From: Oscillospiraceae bacterium
GTDB lineage: Bacteria > Bacillota > Clostridia > Oscillospirales > Acutalibacteraceae
Assembly: GCA_029012445.1 (NCBI GenBank)
Contig: JAQXMC010000007.1
Coordinates: forward strand, 62,001-126,000
DNA length: 64,000 nucleotides
Direction: 5' to 3'
The notes under the pieces are model-generated. The model was not told the DNA's origin. It saw only the letters and a list, made by a program, of their open reading frames with translations, and did no database searches. A program made the translations under genes and the position numbers. This document shows positions 40,606 to 51,100 of this stretch, one piece after another; position 1 is the first letter of the stretch; each line of letters begins with the position of its first letter.

Positions 40606-42053
40606 CACTTGCTGAATTTTGAAAGAAGCTTCTGCTTTTCATCCCAAAGGCTCTGCGACAGGTCGACATAATAGTTATGCGGGTTTTCGAATCTCTTGAC
40701 CTCATCCCAAAGAGTTTCGACCTGCTCGGCGCAATACTCCTTTATTTTTCCGATGGAGTAGTGAGGATAAACTCTCTCGCCATGGACGAACACCGGCTCA
40801 AGCAGCTTTTTGGCGTGGAAATCATAAACGAGCTTTCGCTTCCATGTGTAATCAGGATCAAATATTTCATAGTCCTTGCTGTCGTCTATTTCTTCGCCCT
40901 GCATTGTTATAACATCGGCAAGCGCTTTCCCTGTCACATTGTCATAAAGTCTCCAAAGCTCCTTGGCGCAGGGAGTCGTTATCTTGTTGACATTCTCGCT
41001 GACCTTGATTCTCGGAACTATCTTTCCGTCTTCTTCAACAGCTGATATTTTATATACTCCACCGAAAACCGGAGCTGCCGACGCCGTTATCAGCCTTTCG
41101 CCGACGCCGAACGAATCTATCTGCGCTCCCTGCATAAGCATATCTCTGATTATATATTCGTCAAGCGAGTTGGACGCCACGATTTTGCAGTCCGGAAAGC
41201 CCGCTTCATCAAGTATCTTCCGGCATTTCTTTGAAAGATATGTTATATCTCCGCTGTCAATTCTGACTCCTTTCGGTCTGAAGCCTTTTTTGACAACAAC
41301 ATCGTTAAAGGCTCTTATGGCGTTCGGCAAACCGGATTTGAGAACATTGTAGGTGTCGATAAGCAGAGTGCAGTCATCGGGGTATTCGTTGGCGTATGCG
41401 CAGAAAGCCTCATATTCATCGTCAAAAAGCTGAACCCAGCTGTGAGCCATTGTACCGAGCGACGGGATTCCGAAATCTCTGTCGTCAATAACGCAGGCTG
41501 TTCCGGCGCAGCCGCCGATATAAGCCGCTCTTGCGCCGTATATAGCGCCGTCAAAGCCCTGAGCGCGGCGCGAGCCGAATTCCATTATCGGTCTGCCCTG
41601 AGCGGCTCTGACGATTCTGTTCGCCTTTGTTGCGATCAGGCTCTGGTGATTTATCGCGAGCAGAACCATTGTTTCGATGATCTGCGCCTGGACAACCGGT
41701 CCGCGGACCTTGACAATGGGCTCGCCGGGGAAAATCGGGGTGCCCTCGGGAACAGCCCAGACATCACATTCAAACTTGAAATTGCGAAGATATTCGATGA
41801 AATCTTCTCTGAAGCCTCTGCGGCGGAAAAACGCGATATCCTCTTCCGTGAAGCTCAGATTTTCAAGGTACTCTATCACCTGTTCAAGCCCCGCCATTAT
41901 AGCGAAACCGCCGCCGTCCGGCACCTTTCTGAAGAACATATCAAAATACGCTATGGTGTCCTTCATACCGTTAGCGAAATATCCGTTTGCCATCGTGTAT
42001 TCATAAAAATCGACGAGCATCGTCAGGTTTCTTGATTTAAGTGTATTGCTCAT
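40605..42053 (-). CDS. pncB: Nicotinate phosphoribosyltransferase
   Basis: A 482-residue enzyme of NAD salvage that makes nicotinate mononucleotide from nicotinate and PRPP. Family blocks are NLTMLVDFYEYTMANGYF, the FGSRRAQGFDGAIYGARAAY segment, GTMAHSWVQLF (the catalytic His), GVRIDSGDITYLSKKCR and SNSLDEYIIRDML...FGVGERLITA. Length and start fit the longer Firmicutes form. NAD use by the sirtuin at 16.7 kb is not linked by position. Good ribosome site before ATG 42053; coupled to the rluA-type gene. Confidence 0.93.
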   Translation of the reverse strand: MSNTLKSRNLTMLVDFYEYTMANGYFANGMKDTIAYFDMFFRKVPDGGGFAIMAGLEQVIEYLENLSFTEEDIAFFRRRGFREDFIEYLRNFKFECDVWAVPEGTPIFPGEPIVKVRGPVVQAQIIETMVLLAINHQSLIATKANRIVRAAQGRPIMEFGSRRAQGFDGAIYGARAAYIGGCAGTACVIDDRDFGIPSLGTMAHSWVQLFDDEYEAFCAYANEYPDDCTLLIDTYNVLKSGLPNAIRAFNDVVVKKGFRPKGVRIDSGDITYLSKKCRKILDEAGFPDCKIVASNSLDEYIIRDMLMQGAQIDSFGVGERLITASAAPVFGGVYKISAVEEDGKIVPRIKVSENVNKITTPCAKELWRLYDNVTGKALADVITMQGEEIDDSKDYEIFDPDYTWKRKLVYDFHAKKLLEPVFVHGERVYPHYSIGKIKEYCAEQVETLWDEVKRFENPHNYYVDLSQSLWDEKQKLLSKFSK

Positions 42054-42080
42054 AAGGCCTTCTCCTTCTGTTTGCGCAAA

Positions 42081-43289
42081 TCATTCCTCAATGAATTTTT
42101 TCATTATTCCCGGGCCGAAATCTATGAAGTTGCCCGTTGCCTTGGCTGTTTCCTCGTTTATCGTGGCAACACCCTGCTTTTCATCCTTTTTGTGATAGAT
42201 CATATAGGGTACGGGATCGCTTGCGTGCGTCATTGTGACTATCGGAGTCGGGTGGTCGGGGAGTATCATTATCTTGTAATCGTCGTATTTTTCAAGCCCT
42301 TTCAGTATTATAGGCAGAACGCGGCTGTCTATAAGCTCAATTGCCCTGACCTTGTTTTCCGGCTCGTTTCTGTGTCCGCACTCATCGGGAGCCTCAAAGT
42401 GGACATAGACAAGATCGCAGCCGTTATCAAGCTCCTCGACTGCTTTTTCGGCCTTTCCCTCAAAGTTTGTGTCTATATATCCCGTTGCGCCCTCAACATA
42501 AGGAACGCTCATGTTGGCGCTCAGACCTATTCCCTTGAGAAGATCGACGGCGGAAATGATGCTGCCCTTCAGACCGTATACCTTTTCAAAATCCTCAAGC
42601 ATGGGCTTTTTGCCCTCGCCCCAAAGCCAGATCGAATTTCCGGGGCGTTTGCCCTCGGCTATCCTCTTTTTGTTGACAGGGTGATCCTTCAGAACGGCAT
42701 AGCTTCTTTTCATCATGTCGATCAGCTCTTTGGCGTTTTCAGATTTTGAAAGATACCCGCCTATTCTCTTTCCGCTTATATCGTGAGGCGGCGTCATAGT
42801 GCCAAGGTCGGTCGTACCCTTTGACCAGACGAGGCAGTGGCGGTAGCTGACGCCGTTATAATATCTGTATTTTTCGTTGCCGAACGCCGCCTGGACAGCC
42901 TCTATAAGCTCTTTGGCCTCGGCGCTTGAAATATCGCCGGCGGAGTAATCGACCATCGTCTTATCCTCATAGTTTTCTTCGTCCGACAGGGTGACGAGAT
43001 TGCAGCGCAGCGTCACATCGTCATCTTTTAGCTTAACGCCGATGCTGACCGCCTCAAGCGGCGAACGGCCGGTGTAGCACTTTTTGGGATCATAGCCGAG
43101 AACGCTGAGGTTAGCGACATCGCTGCCGGGCTTCAGCCCCGGCGCAACCGTTCTGACAAGACCGACCTCCGACCTGGACGCCAGCATATCGAAGTTCGGC
43201 TTATCTGCAACCATCATAGGCGTTTTTCCGCCGAGCGCAGGAACCGGATAGTCGGCCATTCCATCGCATAAAACGACGACATATTTCAT
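42081..43289 (-). CDS. apgM: Cofactor-independent phosphoglycerate mutase, archaeal type
   Basis: A 402-residue alkaline-phosphatase-superfamily protein beginning MKYVVVLCDGMADYPVPALG, with NLSVLGYDPKKCYTGRSPLEA, GCDLVYVHFEAPDECGHRNE and the metal site MILPDHPTPIVTMTHASDPVP. Clostridial members of this group are annotated either as 2,3-bisphosphoglycerate-independent PGM or as a proposed homoserine kinase; sequence here does not decide. It is followed by pncB (27 bases) and preceded by glyA (65 bases), so a link to 3-phosphoglycerate and serine/glycine metabolism is plausible. ATG 43289 is preferred (AAAGGG upstream at proper distance) over ATG 43298. Confidence 0.82.
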   Translation of the reverse strand: MKYVVVLCDGMADYPVPALGGKTPMMVADKPNFDMLASRSEVGLVRTVAPGLKPGSDVANLSVLGYDPKKCYTGRSPLEAVSIGVKLKDDDVTLRCNLVTLSDEENYEDKTMVDYSAGDISSAEAKELIEAVQAAFGNEKYRYYNGVSYRHCLVWSKGTTDLGTMTPPHDISGKRIGGYLSKSENAKELIDMMKRSYAVLKDHPVNKKRIAEGKRPGNSIWLWGEGKKPMLEDFEKVYGLKGSIISAVDLLKGIGLSANMSVPYVEGATGYIDTNFEGKAEKAVEELDNGCDLVYVHFEAPDECGHRNEPENKVRAIELIDSRVLPIILKGLEKYDDYKIMILPDHPTPIVTMTHASDPVPYMIYHKKDEKQGVATINEETAKATGNFIDFGPGIMKKFIEE

Positions 43290-43354
43290 AGTTATCATTC
43301 CCTTTCATATCCTCCGGCACGGATCTTCATCGCCGGAGGCGTTATTAGCTTGTC

Positions 43355-44611
43355 TTATATTGACCTTATAATTTCATCTATTTTGTGAGCGACGGCGATA
43401 AAGTCTTCTTCACCGTAGCCCTTCGTTGTCATGGCCGGTGTTCCTATTCTGACGCCGCTTGTCTGCACCGGACTTCTTTTTTCGTTCGGGACGCAGTTTT
43501 TGTTTAATATAATATTGTGGCTTTCAAGGACATGCTGAACCTGATTGCCCGACAGCTCGGGGTGAGTTTTTGACAGATCTATCAGGAACATATGATTTTC
43601 TGTTCCCCCCGAAACCACATCATATCCCATTTTGATGAATTCGCGGCACATTGCATCGGCGTTTCTGACGACCTTATGGATATATTCTTTGTATTCCTGC
43701 GTCAGGCACTCCTCCGCCGTGACGGCTTTAGCCGCAATGATATGCTGGAGTGCGCCTCCCTGACAGCAGGGGAAAACTCCCCCGTCTATCTTTTTGGCAA
43801 GCTCCGGTCTGCAGAAAATCAGTCCGCCGCGCGTTCCTCTGAGCGTTTTGTGAGTCGTTGTTGTTATTATGTCGGCAACGCCGAAAGGAGACGGGTGGTC
43901 TCCGGCGGCAACAAGTCCGGCAATATGAGACATATCGACCATGAAATATACCGGTTTCGCTCCGTCTGAATTTTCATCTATCAGTTTCTTTATTCTTGCG
44001 AAGTCGATTTTTCTCGAATATGCGCTCGCACCCGCAAGAACAAGATCCGGTTTATATTCGGCAACCTTTCTGCCGATATCGTCATAGTCAATGAAGCCGT
44101 CACTTCCGACATCATAGAACACATTGTTGAACAGCTTGCCGCTGAAATTCACGGGTGAGCCGTGTGTGAGATGCCCGCCGTTTGAAAGATTCATGGCGAG
44201 AATTGTGTCACCCGCTTTCAGAACGGACATATATGCCGCAAAGTTTGCCGATGAGCCGCTGTGAGGCTGGACATTGACATGATAATCCGTGTCAAAAACC
44301 CTGCGCCATGTGTCACAGCAATATTCTTCGAGCTTATCAACGACTTCACAGCCGCCGTAGTATCTGCCCGTATTTCCTGTTGTTCTCTCAGCCGGATAGC
44401 CCTCGGAATATTTCGAGACAAAGGGGCTTGCGGCGGCAATCCTGACGGCGTCGCTCGGGAAGTTTTCCGACGCAATGAGCTGGATCGTGTCCTCCTGTCT
44501 GCGCCCCTCCTCCTCAATGAGCTTTGCGATATATGGGTGCTCATTTTTCAGAACCGCATTTATCTCTTCATCTATTGGTGTATAAGATCCGTTCTCCGAA
44601 TTTCTGTTCAA
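43355..44611 (-). CDS. glyA: Serine hydroxymethyltransferase
   Basis: A 418-residue PLP enzyme that interconverts serine and glycine and loads methylene onto tetrahydrofolate (feeding FolD). Motifs: IQLIASENFPSDAVR, YAERTTGNTGRYYGGCE-like region with PAERT, HSGSSANFAAY, VDMSHIAGLVAAG and the PLP lysine in IITTTTHKTLRGTRGG. The start is TTG at 44611 (MNRNSENGSY), nine bases after AAAGGA, giving the usual family length; the frame's earlier start at 44674 adds an unrelated 21 residues. A promoter lies 320 bases upstream. Confidence 0.9.
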   Translation of the reverse strand: MNRNSENGSYTPIDEEINAVLKNEHPYIAKLIEEEGRRQEDTIQLIASENFPSDAVRIAAASPFVSKYSEGYPAERTTGNTGRYYGGCEVVDKLEEYCCDTWRRVFDTDYHVNVQPHSGSSANFAAYMSVLKAGDTILAMNLSNGGHLTHGSPVNFSGKLFNNVFYDVGSDGFIDYDDIGRKVAEYKPDLVLAGASAYSRKIDFARIKKLIDENSDGAKPVYFMVDMSHIAGLVAAGDHPSPFGVADIITTTTHKTLRGTRGGLIFCRPELAKKIDGGVFPCCQGGALQHIIAAKAVTAEECLTQEYKEYIHKVVRNADAMCREFIKMGYDVVSGGTENHMFLIDLSKTHPELSGNQVQHVLESHNIILNKNCVPNEKRSPVQTSGVRIGTPAMTTKGYGEEDFIAVAHKIDEIIRSI

Positions 44612-44729
44612 ATCTTTCAATCCTTTCGTTTTAATATATACAGCCGGTTTTAAGGCTCCCGAAGTCAAGGACACAGCCTGCCCTTTAAAAATTTCCGGCT
44701 ACGCCTTGCGCCCCGTTAAGAATTTATCA

Positions 44730-44927
44730 AAGTATAAAAATGCCGATGCCGTTCAATTTCCGGATGCTCCGGCAATTACGGCGGCCTTAGCAAAGCAAGA
44801 CTATTATCCGATCATAAGCCGGCGTTATCAGCTATCCTTTCAAGGCAAGGACGGGCGCTGTTTTTCGATGCCGCAGCAGCCATGCGAAAGACAATATGCT
44901 AAGTCGCCGCGCTAAACTGCGCCTATT
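44730..44927 (-). ncRNA. Possible structured RNA or long leader upstream of glyA
   Basis: From the promoter at 44934-44962 to glyA lie about 316 bases without a convincing ORF. GGCG-A-CTTAGC (44908-44898) can pair with GCTAAG-GC-CGCC (44791-44780), closing a 130-base domain with inner hairpins, and TGCCG (44774-44770) with CGGCA (44745-44741) followed by TTTTT (44740-44736) looks like a weak terminator. This would fit a roughly 190-base RNA (6S-like in layout) or a glyA leader. I do not recognise a known riboswitch; the call is tentative. Confidence 0.3.
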
Positions 44928-44933
44928 TGTTAT

Positions 44934-44962
44934 AGTTTATTACATAATTCGAGTTTTGTCAA
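44934..44962 (-). promoter_or_regulatory. Promoter upstream of glyA or the RNA before it
   Basis: TTGACA (44962-44957), exactly 17 bases, TAAACT (44939-44934). Confidence 0.65.
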
Positions 44963-45104
44963 TCGCGGCCGCTCCTTTAATCCATTGACATTCCCGAAAT
45001 TTGCCCCTGCCACGGTCTGTGCGCCGTTTTCCGGAATTTTAACCGGCGATAATTTCTTGCTTTCCGTATTCACTTACTGCGTACCGATCAAAAAGCTATC
45101 ACAC

Positions 45105-45138
45105 GCAAAAAGCACTGCCTCTTTCGAGACAGTGCTTT
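45105..45138 (-). terminator. Terminator of the giant gene
   Basis: Leftward AAAGCACTG-T-CTC-GAAA-GAG-G-CAGTGCTTT with one internal mismatch, then TTTTGCG. It lies 42 bases past the stop codon at 45181. Confidence 0.8.
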
Positions 45139-45180
45139 AAGTTTTCAGCTAACCGACTTTTTAAATCAAGTCTTGCTTAA

Positions 45181-48100
45181 TTATTTGCCGGTGAAGAGCT
45201 TCTTGAGTTTTGCGAAGAAGTCTTTGATAGCTTTGATGATCTTCTGGAACCAGTTCAGAGTTTCCTTAGTCTCTTCCTGAGCCTCATGGTAATCTGAGTC
45301 AGTACCGACCGTCTGCTTCCAGCAGCCCGTTATTGCCTGCATCGCGTCTGCAACATTCGCGTACCAGCAATCGCTGTCACACTTGGCAAGTTCGCTGAAG
45401 ATATCGTTCAGTATCTGCTTAACCTTGTTGTATTCGCCCGCAACCTCGTTGGTTATCGAGACAAATGTTACGAATGCGCTGAAGAATGCGCCGATTATAG
45501 CGTCTGTTGTCTTGAGAGCTCTTGCGTATTCCATCATCTTTTCGATGCCGAACTTGACGATCTCCTTGCCGCCTGCTTCAAGCCGGAAGAGACCCGCAAC
45601 CCAATCGGTGAGTGCGTTGATATTGTCCTCGTTATCGAAGATGTTCAGTACCCAACGGAGAACCGTTACGAGTACATCAGCCTTATCAGCCACAATGTAG
45701 GTCTGAGTTGACTTGGTTACGCCGGGATCGGATACCTTGACATACTTGCCGCCGATATACTGCTCGATGTAAGGATCGGTCTCATAGAGCGGTAATGTCG
45801 GGTTCGAGTAAGACCAAGCATCTTTGCTTCTTGATGTTCTCTTCTCGGTAACTGATGCGGCGCCGAGTCTTGCGAGCTTGAGCCAATCAATTACCGGAAT
45901 CTTGAGCTGGATCCATGACCAGAGTACCCATGTTCCGAGGTCGATATCGTGAAGCATGTTCTCGAGCTCGATTCTCGTCGGGATACCGGTGTTGAGGATA
46001 GCGTTGACTGCGCAAACTATACCGTAAACCGGTGAGATGAGGTTCTGGTATACGATAGACATACCGTCGTTGGACAGGAAGTATGCAAAGTTCGGAATTG
46101 CGTCGAGCAGCGTGGTAGGCTTGCTGCATACATCGTTGATGAATTTCTCAAGCAATGTTACAGTCGTTCCGAGAACTGCCATCGGGCCGTTTTCGAAAGC
46201 TACGCCGCCGATCATTGTCGTTGTTCCGGCCTTGCCGGCGATCATTGCCTTATACTGATCTGCCGTGGGAACGTTGTCTATGCTGAGTGCCTCTAAGAGC
46301 GGGATTATCGCGAAGTCGTAGCCCGGGCCGCCGGAGATCGTGACGATATCAAACGCGTTGAGTATCGTTTCGTTTGGATCGCCGTAGAGCAACAATCCGA
46401 GGAGACCGTTAAGCGGTGTGAGAAGCTGAACGACTGTCTGCAGGAAGCCGTGAAGGTCGCCGTCCTTGAAGCCCCAGTCGCATCCGTTGAAGGATGTGTT
46501 GTTGAGATCCTGCCATGTTGAAGCAGCACCGAGAATCTTGAGTGCGTTAGCGAATGTGACATCGCCCTGCTTGTAGTTAACATCTGCGGTCGCGTTGCCT
46601 TCTGCCTTTGAAACTGCAAGGAGCTTATCATAGAAGCCTGTTCCGTCTTCGCTCTTGAGTGACAGGAAGCCGTATTCTTCGGTCGAGATGTTGACATTTT
46701 CTTCACCGAGGACACCCGCAACGGTATCAAGGATACCGGGTATCTTCGAAATGAGCTCGCTGTTATCTGAGAGCAAGCCGACAACGAGGTTGAGTATCTT
46801 ATTGATATTCTCGTTCGTCGCAAGCATGTTGCTGATAAGCGACTTGAGATCGCCTACGCCGGCCGTCTGGAGAATGTTAGCGATCATTGAATCGAAGTTC
46901 TCGATGATGATGTTAGCGTTTGCCTTTGAGATATAGGATGAATAGTCGGTTCCGATTCTTTCGCCGTTCGGGTTGATCTTGCGGTTCTGGATCGGCGTGT
47001 ATTCATGCTTATTCGCCAGCAGGTTAATGACTGCATCTATGATAGCACCGATGTCGATGTTGCCGAGATCAATGCTGCCCTGACCGATGATGTCGAGGAC
47101 ATACATGATGGTGTCAGCGGCGTCGCCTGTGATCCTTGTGTACTGTGAGCCTGAGAACTCGTCATACTTGGTGTCAAGCTTAGATGCGTTAGTGTTGTAA
47201 ACTATCTTGCCGTCGTCAGTCATCTTGACAGTGTTGCAGGCGATATCCGTGAAGTTGATCGTGATGTTCATGCTCGTTCCGGCAAGAAGGTTCGCGATAA
47301 GCTTCTCGAGTGTTTCTGCGGTGAGGTCAATGTTGATACCTGCTTCTTCAGCGCTTGCTGTTCCGAGCTTGATATCGGCGACCTTGCCGTTTTCAACGCC
47401 TATCTGTGTGAGATCGACTTTGACTGCTACCGGGAATACCTTGGATACTGCGAGGATGATCTCGTTGAGAGGAGCTATAAGGTTAGCAACCACAACATCG
47501 AGGCCGTCGCTTGCGATGAAGTATGCAAGGTTAGCGATAATTCCGATGAGATCGGATAAGAAATCTTCTGACTTGAGAAGTCCCGTGACGAATCCAACGA
47601 GAGTCTTGAGAATGTAGTCAAGCGATGAACCGTTGGCGATTGAATACGCCTCGTATTCAGCCTGAGTCTTAAGATCGTTGAGTCCGAATGCTTCAAGTAA
47701 CGGAAGTATAGCGTAGTTATAACCGTCGCCGCCCATGAGAGCTGCTTCGTCGAGAACGGTAATGTCATACTTGCTGTGCTTGCTCTGGTCGAGATAGAAG
47801 TCTTCTCTGACTGCGCCGCCCATAAGCAGGAACTTAAGAACGTCGTCAAGCGGTCTGAGCATATCGACTATTACCGGTACGAGCGTATCGAGATCGACTA
47901 CGGTGCCCCAAGTGTAGGTTGACTTGTAGGTCGTCTTGGTTTCGCCCGTTTCTTCATCCGTGGTCTCTACCTTCTCGAATCTGCCTGCAAGCAGGTCAGC
48001 CCAAGTCGTGTAGCTGCCGAGGAAGTCAGCGAACGCGCTGTCACTGCCCGTATACTTAACTGCGAGTGCCTTGAAGTTGGCGACCGTGAGGTCGAGATCA

Positions 48101-51100
48101 AGGTTGGTGAATTCTTTGACATACTTGGAAACTGTGTTGAGCATCTCATCATTTTCAGCGAGCATCGGAACGATCATTTCAAGAACGGTGTTCGGAAGTG
48201 TGCTGACATCCAGGAAGCCGTAGATGATATTTTCGAGTGATACTCCGCTGTCAAGAGCCTTCTTGAGGGCTTCCTTGACCTTGTTGATGAGCGTCTCCAT
48301 CTTTTCCTTCGTGAAGGACTCGGTGTAGTTCGGCTCGACCTTAGCGATAGCCGTTCCGCCGACTAAGCGGTACTTAACGAGATACTTCGTGAAGAGCTTG
48401 AGAAGAATCTCAGCCACATAATCGACTGCCTTGTCATCTGAAAGATTATCAAGCAGTGCCTTGACTATCTCATCTGCCGATGCCGATTCTTCCGTATTCT
48501 TTATGAGCATATCGCCGAGCATACTGAGAACTTCGTCCGAGCATACCGTGTCGAGGATTGCCATAAGAGTCTTTGCGGGTGAACCGACGATCGTCTTGAT
48601 CTTGCCGTATTCAACGGTGTCATATGCGGTGAGCTTGCCGCTTGCGTCATAGAGCTTGGTCGTTGCGTCTGAGCGCTTAGAGGGAACTGTTGCCCATGCG
48701 CCGCATTCGCCGACGAGCTTCTCGAGCATTGCGCTGTCGATGCCGTTTGCTGCGAGCTTGCCGTTCAGGAGCTTCTCGCCGTCGAGGATCTTGAGGATAC
48801 CGTCGAGCTTGAGTGAGCTGAGGCTGAAGTCCTTAGTGAGCATTGCGATAACATCGTCGAGTCTGAGCTGTTCGCCTGTCAGGCCGTCTGTCAGAGCGAG
48901 GATACCGTCGACGAACGAAACGAGGTTAGAAGCTATTCTGTATACATTATCACTGACAAGGAAGTACAGGATACCTGCAAGCTTTGAAAGGATAACCGTC
49001 AGAGGAGCCTGTGCGAGATCGTTGACGAAGTAAAGAACAACGTCGATCACATAGTTAAGGAATTCTGCTCCGTTCGTTCCGTCGGCCTTAAGCTCTGCTG
49101 CCGACTTGATAAGCAGGTTGCCGCTGCTGTCTGTTGCATCGTAAAGTCCGAGAGCGTCAAACAGCGGGATAAGTGCCTGGTCGTAGCCTTCAACACCCGT
49201 GAGAGTGATTCCGCTCGTGTAATCCTCGCCTTCAACCTCATAGTCAAGGAGCTTGATGCTCTTGCCTAAGAAGAGGAATTCGATGAGCATTGAAAGCGGT
49301 GTTGCTACATCTGTGATGAGCGCCTTGAAGCCTGCTTCATTCTCCGTCATGCTGATTGCCGACGCCGGGATAGTGAGAACATTCTTTGTTGTGACAGTGC
49401 CGTCCTCGGCTGTCTCGGTCTGCTGAGCGACATAGCCGTTGTCGCTGCAGAACTTATAGACATCTGCCCATGTCGAGTCAGCGTTGACTCCCGCTGATTT
49501 AAGGAACTTAGCGAGTGCGCCGTTCGTCTTTGTGAATGCGTTGGGCGTCAGATCCATTCCGAGAACGCTCTTGAGTATCGGAAGTACCTTACCGAGCGTT
49601 ACGGAAAGTTCGCTGCCGTTGCCAAGCGTATCAACGAGAAGGCCTATAACGGTTGAAGCAATACTCTTGGTGTATACGAAGTTGTTGAGCAAGTAGTTGA
49701 CGATCTTCGGAAGACTGTCAAGCGACTTGTCGGAAATGATGTTCTTGAGGAGAGTCTTGAGCTCGCCGTCCTCCATGTTGTTGACGGTGTCCTCAAGCAT
49801 CGGAAGAACCTTCGGGATTGCCTTGCCGACCATTGAGTCAAGCTTAGCAACGAGAGAGTCTATCTCGTCTTCTCTGCCCTGAAGCTCGCAGCCGGTGTGC
49901 GTTGTGAAGTGGTCGCCCGTAACATTGATATACTTGCCTGCTACCGGAACATAAGATACGCTGTAGCCTTCGAACAAGCCGATGATCACATCAAGAAGTA
50001 CATCCTGAGCGTTGCCGTTATCCGCACTGTTCTCAATGTTAGTGAAGATCTTGGCGATGAGCTCTTCTGTGCTCGTTTCGGGTGTTGACTTAACGCCGAC
50101 GAGCTGAGCGATAACTTCTATAATGTCGCGGCTGAGCACGGTCTTGAGTATGAACATCAGTGACGACGGAGCGTCAATCTGCCATTTGTCAGCAACGGTC
50201 GTGAACTTGACCTTGCTGTCGCCGAGAGCCGAGTCAGTGTTGTGCCACGTTGTAACATCAACTGCGTACTGTGAATAATCAAGGAAGAATGTGTCGCTGA
50301 GTGTGACTGCAAGCGGGATCTCCTTGTCTGCCTCACCGTCCTTACCCTTGACGGTAATAACGATGCCGGCGAGAACCTTGTTGAGTATCTCGATGAGCTT
50401 GTCGCCTCTGTCGCCCGCAATATTCTTGATAGCGTCTATTGAGATGCCGTCGGCGAATATCTTCTGAACAGCCTCAACATCCTTTGTCAGACTCTGAAGG
50501 AGAGTGTCGACCGTGGGCTCATCGATGATGCCGCTGACGAGTGAAAGGATACCCTCGACAAGTGCGAGAACATTCGTAACGATGTTGTTCACGCCGTTGT
50601 TGGCGATGAAGTAAACAAGGTTGCCGAGAATGTTGAGCACGCTGTGAAGCGGAGCCTTGCAGACATCATTTCTGACATATCCGAGGAGCGACTCGACAAG
50701 ATCAATGATCATGTCTGCGCAGCTGCTTTCCTCAGTTGCCGTGAGCGTGAGGCCAAGAGCCTTAGCCAGAGGAACTATGATGTACTTGAAGCCCTGAACG
50801 CCCTTGAGCGATACGCTTTCGAGAACCTCGAGCTTGTTACCCTTGAGTATGAAGCCGAGTACGCTCTCAAGCGGAGTGAGAAGCTCTCTGAATACTCCAA
50901 TGAAGTCATCCTGAGAATTGATGTTCCATTCGTGTTCAGTGAAGAACTTGGAACCTGTCACGAACTTCTGTTCAGGTGTTGTTCCGGTCGGGATCGTCGC
51001 CTCAACATATTCGTTCGCGTCGTTGACAGTCAGGAATGCGCCCTCATTGTCGAGCTTATAGACTGTCGTCGTTACATTCTTGCCGTCAGCGTCTGTTACG

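Noticed and set aside
44706..44915. 69-residue rightward ORF upstream of glyA
   Set aside because: Lies inside the predicted leftward transcript with internal pairing and has no ribosome site.
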